Shown here piece by piece: positions 60,046-64,000 of a stretch of 64,000 nucleotides of DNA. The stretch comes from Shiraia sp. slf14 (lineage: Eukaryota; Ascomycota; Dothideomycetes; Pleosporales; Shiraiaceae): the NCBI GenBank assembly GCA_000498155.1, contig AXZN01000027.1, positions 620,001-684,000 of the forward strand. Direction: 5' to 3'. Position 1 is the first letter of the stretch; every line of letters starts with the position of its first letter. Position numbers and translations under genes: made by a program. The notes under the pieces were generated by a model. It was not told the DNA's origin and did no database searches. It worked only from the letters and a program-made list of their open reading frames with translations.

Positions 60046-63020
60046 GCACAGACTTGAGCTTGCTGTTCATCTTTTGTCACTTGGTCTCTTTTATTGCTCT
60101 TGCGTGGATACCCCGCCGTGGTTGCAATGGCTACAGAAGCTTGGTGCGCCTCGACTCTTGTCTTGAAACAGTCAGGAGTGCTCGCTGCCCTTGCATCTTG
60201 TCTGCCTTGCGTATACTTAATATGTGCCCGCCTTTTTTGCCTATATATTGGCTCCAGATTCGATCGATATACTCTGCCTCCCCATGCCGGGGTCCTCTCT
60301 GCTGCTGACAGATGGATATACTATCCTCTCCACTCACCTGCCTGCTCCTCGTAACGCAAATTGAACGACCACCACCTGGGCTTGTTTACATTTACTGGCG
60401 TTGGAAAAGGATGGAAGGTTGGGAATATACACCAACCAGGAAGGCGGACTGGTCGAACCTGCGCCACCATCATCATCATTTTTTGGTGGGAGTCTTGGGT
60501 CGCAGTCTGCTTTGCTCCTTATACTGGTTGTAACTTTTGGCATTGCTGCTCTTGTCTTTTATCATTACTTTTTTTTACTATTATTTTCAACCAGCCGCCG
60601 TTTTGAGATTTTGTCATTTGCGAAGTCGTCGGATAACTTTTTGTTTCCTTTGTCGATTCTAGGGGGGGTTGGAGAGGTAGGAATTTTTCGTTATATCCAG
60701 GCACCTTGAAGAAGAAGTGGGAAAAGGGCCGCCCTATTCAGTGTGGGTTTTTTGAGAAGATCTTTGCTCCCGGGGGTTTTTGAAAGCATTTTTTTGCAGA
60801 AAGGAAGAGGAAGAATAGCCGCTGTGCGTGCTTGCCTGAATCAGAAGTATGTGTGTGAGTGTGGAGGGGGGCTTTATAAGATCTTCAGAACGCGATAGTA
60901 TTCTCTGCTGCTCAGTCAGTGAACAAACATATCATCACCTTTAACTGTATATTTCCGTGTCGTCTGTGTGTATGCGTGTATGTATCGTATGCAGTTAAAA
61001 ATCCACTCCAGTCCTGCACGTTAAGGTGTATGTTGGCATGCAAGTAATCGCTCCCTGCATGCACCGCACCCAAGTAGATATATAAATACTCCAATCCCCC
61101 CCCCAAATTACGATTGACAAGGGTTCAACAAAAATCAATAAATCTCCACACGAGCACATCCCGTCTACCTCTGGCACTCCAGTTACATACATAGTATATA
61201 TACACAGCCCACTCAAGCCAATCGCAATTTCAAGGAGATCGTATTTCCCAGGGCAACGATTGGATTGGATTGGATGTCACGAATGATGAATGGCCAAATG
61301 ACAAGATTGGATATGGGAAATGAAGATTGCGAGGAGAGACTATTGAAAAAGCGTGTGTGAAATGATGGGCTAACTAACAATATGGGGACTCATTGGAGAT
61401 TGGAGAGGGTTCATTTGCGGGCGTGGCTTGGAGGGTAATTTTAGAGAGTGTGGCGGCGAATTACAAGCGGGATGGGGGATGGGAGGTGTGGCGGGAGATT
61501 ATGCCATGTGGGCTTGTGGCGGTGGTAGAAGAGACTTTGTTTTGGCATGTTGTTTTTTCACTTGGGTTGGGATTGGGGGGTTTGGTAAGAGATGCAATGA
61601 TAGAGGTGCATGATGGGATGGATGCGAGATAGGACATGCAGGGCAGGATGAGTTGGGCGATTGAACAGTAAGCATGTGTCACTCGAGCGTGACTAAACTC
61701 GTACAATACACATGTAATCAGCCAAGAGGGCTGCAATTGGTGGTGGGAAATGGGGGCGTGGCATGATGAGGTGAGTTGGCGAGAGTCACGAGGCGCTTAA
61801 CTTTTAGGAGGGGTTTTTGTCGTAACAGTGAAATCAACGTTGGGGGGACGAAAGGGGGTTAGCGCAGGGTGCAAAGAGGTGAAAATCAAAATTTTGAGGC
61901 GGCTTGGGTGCCGCTGAGTTTTGTATGGTAGACATGACGTGCAGCCGAGGAGACGAGGCCCAATGGCAGCGAGAGTGGCCTGGTATGGCCTGGTATGGCA
62001 TGGTTACTCGGTCTGGGTCTGGGTCTTTGTTCGGGGTCGGAGGTTCAGGCTCTGCGATTGAGCATCAGGCTCAGAATCAGGATCAGCAACGGAGGATGGA
62101 TGCCCCTGACATGGTTTTTGTCTTGCTCGCTTGTGAGTGGTGGCGGATGCATGCTCATTTACGGATACTTTGTGCTCCTGAGTGACAAAATAATACTGGG
62201 GAGCCCCTTTGGAGAGAGCCGTTAGGAGATTCATTAGAGGCTCACGCGACACTTGTTTCTTCTTGCTTTGCAGATGGGTCAAAAAGCCTGACTTCGCTCT
62301 GAGGCTTGCAGATTTGTCGTTTACGTCAATTTGACGAAGAGACGTTTTGAGGCTTAAGGGGCTTGGCAAGCGACCCGCGCCTTCCCTTCCTTGTGGACTC
62401 GGAGTGGAGCCTCTTGCAACGCTGCCGCCACCCACCAGGAACACTCTTTCAGGAACCATCTTACCTTTGCATTGCACTGCTTGCTGCTCTGCTAGTCCTC
62501 TGCCAGCTGCAATATTCCACCAGCATACCTATCCCAGCCTCAATCCAGCAGCCGGCATCACTCAACGTAGGTGGATTTCTTAGTCACTCTCTAGCTTCAG
62601 CAAAGCGTCCGCAGCTCCCGCGCTTGTACTATGTCGGCCCTCCAACTACGATATCCGGCAGCCCCCGGCATGGTCGGCCCATCATGTGCATCAGCGCGTC
62701 AACACTTCCTTTAAGATTCTCCCCCGACCCACCGACCCTTTTGCTCCTCACTCTAGCTGAGCGTACCACTGCGACGCTCGTTGGCTGCCATCTTCAATTC
62801 TTCTTTCTTCGAGTCGTCGCATGCTGATCGCCCTGCTATAGCCATTCTTCTAACCCGCAAACTTCTCTTCCTACCATAGCCTCTCACCGCTTACGTCGTC
62901 TCCTGCCATCCTCCCATTGCTGCCACCACCAAGCACACGACCCCCAGCGTTCACGTCGTCGGTCCTTGCACTGCACTGCAATACCCCTCTCCTACCACTT
63001 CAGACGGTGCCATTGCTGCC
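60046..63020. other. Intergenic between homeobox gene and LCB2
   Basis: 3 kb without a supported gene. The first 700 bp are probably homeobox 3' UTR (T-rich). 61.9-62.1 kb has short tandem units (GGTATGGCCT; GGGTCT). The 650 bp before 63021 are CT-rich and fit an LCB2 leader; frames at 62004-62477 and 62363-62827 are compositional. Confidence 0.5.
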
Positions 63021-64000
63021 ATGCCTGCTCGAACTATCAACCCTTTCGCTGCCGCTACCCCTAATTCTCCCTCCGACTCCCTCAACGAGAAGCGCGACTC
63101 CCAGCGCCGATCCTCCTTCACAAAGGGCAACAAGTTCACATCGCTGTTTGGTGGCTCGCCCAAATCACGGACAGACGCTGCTGTTTTGCGTGAAGCCATT
63201 GCTGCTCAACAACAAGCCCTCCTAAACTCGCCCTCTCCTCAGCAAATCAAGTCTTCGTCGCTCTCCCTTCCCACAATCAATCTCACTACGGCAACCGGTG
63301 AAAAGATGCCCAACGAAGCAAAGACTCTTTTCCAGCCTCCTTCGCCAGAAGAGCAGCGACGAACAGCAAGAGCACACGCACAATTCGGCCCCCTGGGCTC
63401 ACAAGACCACCGATACAACAGCCAGTTTGAGGGCGAATTCGGCGATCCAATTGAAGATCGTGCACCTTATTATTTCTACATTACAACCTACATTAGTTAC
63501 TTAATCCTAATTGCATTCGGACACATTCGCGACTTTTTCGGCAAGCGTTTCAGAAAAGAGCACTATCGCCACCTTCAAGAAAAGGATGGGTATGCACCGC
63601 TCAATAGCGATTTCGACAATTTCTACACCCGCAGATTAAAAATGAGGATCAATGACTGCTTTTCACGACCCACGACTGGTGTACCTGGACGTTATATTAC
63701 TGTGCTGGATCGCAAGTCTGACGATGGAAACAACACTTTCAAGCTGACGGGCACTACGACTGAGACTTTGAATATGAGCTCGTACAACTACCTTGGATTT
63801 GCGCAATCAGAAGGCCCTTGCGCTGATGCTGCGGAGACTGCTATCAGGAAGCACGGAATCACAGTCGCCAGCCCTCGCTCAGATTGTGGTACTTCAGAGC
63901 TTACTGTTGAGGTTGAGGATTTGATTGCCAAATTTGTTGGCAAGCCAGCATCGATGGTCTTTTCCATGGGTTTTGTTACCAACGCCACCACTTTCCCCAC
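63021..64000 (+). CDS. LCB2: Serine palmitoyltransferase subunit 2, 5' part
   Basis: Open from the ATG at 63021 to the window end without a stop: 326 complete codons plus two bases, intron-free so far. The N-terminal 150 residues are disordered and Ser/Gln-rich. A membrane helix (about 150-170, YYFYITTYISYLILIAFGHI) follows, then the start of the PLP-dependent fold: MSSYNYLGFAQSEG, ASPRSDCGTSELTVEVED, and KPASMVFSMGFVTNATT. This is the catalytic subunit of serine palmitoyltransferase, which condenses serine and palmitoyl-CoA in the ER as the first step of sphingolipid synthesis. The PLP-binding lysine lies beyond the window. Truncated here only by the window edge. Confidence 0.93.
   Translation, partial: MPARTINPFAAATPNSPSDSLNEKRDSQRRSSFTKGNKFTSLFGGSPKSRTDAAVLREAIAAQQQALLNSPSPQQIKSSSLSLPTINLTTATGEKMPNEAKTLFQPPSPEEQRRTARAHAQFGPLGSQDHRYNSQFEGEFGDPIEDRAPYYFYITTYISYLILIAFGHIRDFFGKRFRKEHYRHLQEKDGYAPLNSDFDNFYTRRLKMRINDCFSRPTTGVPGRYITVLDRKSDDGNNTFKLTGTTTETLNMSSYNYLGFAQSEGPCADAAETAIRKHGITVASPRSDCGTSELTVEVEDLIAKFVGKPASMVFSMGFVTNATTFP

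Noticed and set aside
61393..61736. Small frames on both strands
   Set aside because: Short, mutually overlapping, and without recognisable content.
1..64000. CRISPR arrays, operon-type clusters, intact transposons
   Set aside because: No regularly spaced repeats and no transposase or reverse-transcriptase frames; the gene structure is eukaryotic.

Overview
The window is nuclear DNA of a filamentous ascomycete (Pezizomycotina). Introns are about 47-85 bp with GTANGT-type donors, intergenic spaces are short, a 5S rRNA gene stands alone rather than in an array, and the protein set is typical of moulds: HET-domain proteins, a rhodopsin-domain membrane protein, samB, and a class I phosducin with a G-beta. 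A Dothideomycete is my guess at class level; the sequence does not prove it. Spliced models below were built by hand from splice signals, frame continuity and protein-family knowledge.

Layout. 1-9.3 kb is gene-poor and looks accessory. It holds a small hypothetical protein, a 5S rRNA gene, a NADAR-domain protein lacking a usually conserved Glu, a Cys-rich fragment, and about 5 kb with no gene I can defend. 9.3-31.3 kb is a normal housekeeping block: a rhodopsin-domain protein, a DeSI/thioredoxin/PUL fusion, an EF-hand protein, Golgi GDPase, a CorA-type transporter, samB and a Dnf3-type P4-ATPase. 32-41.5 kb is again accessory-like: a second CorA-type protein, a secreted ADP-ribosyltransferase of the enterotoxin-A type, and two tandem HET-domain genes. 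42.6-64 kb returns to core genes: a phosducin-like protein, G-beta, an adenosine-deaminase-like enzyme, a GPI-anchored Ser-rich protein, MRT4 and MDM10 sharing a 233-bp divergent promoter, a homeobox factor, and the 5' part of LCB2, cut by the window end.

Functional links. The phosducin-like protein and G-beta are chaperone and client in fungal G-protein signalling, and they lie 3 kb apart on the same strand. The two HET genes are a tandem duplication that included their promoters. Two CorA-type proteins with different channel motifs (GQN and GMN) lie on either side of samB and the flippase. The secreted ADP-ribosyltransferase is a plausible host- or competitor-directed effector. I found no CRISPR array, no tRNA, no recognisable intact transposon, and no operon-like or clearly undescribed multi-gene system. 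The best leads are the ADP-ribosyltransferase, the HET pair, the altered NADAR protein and the uncharacterised 4-9 kb region.
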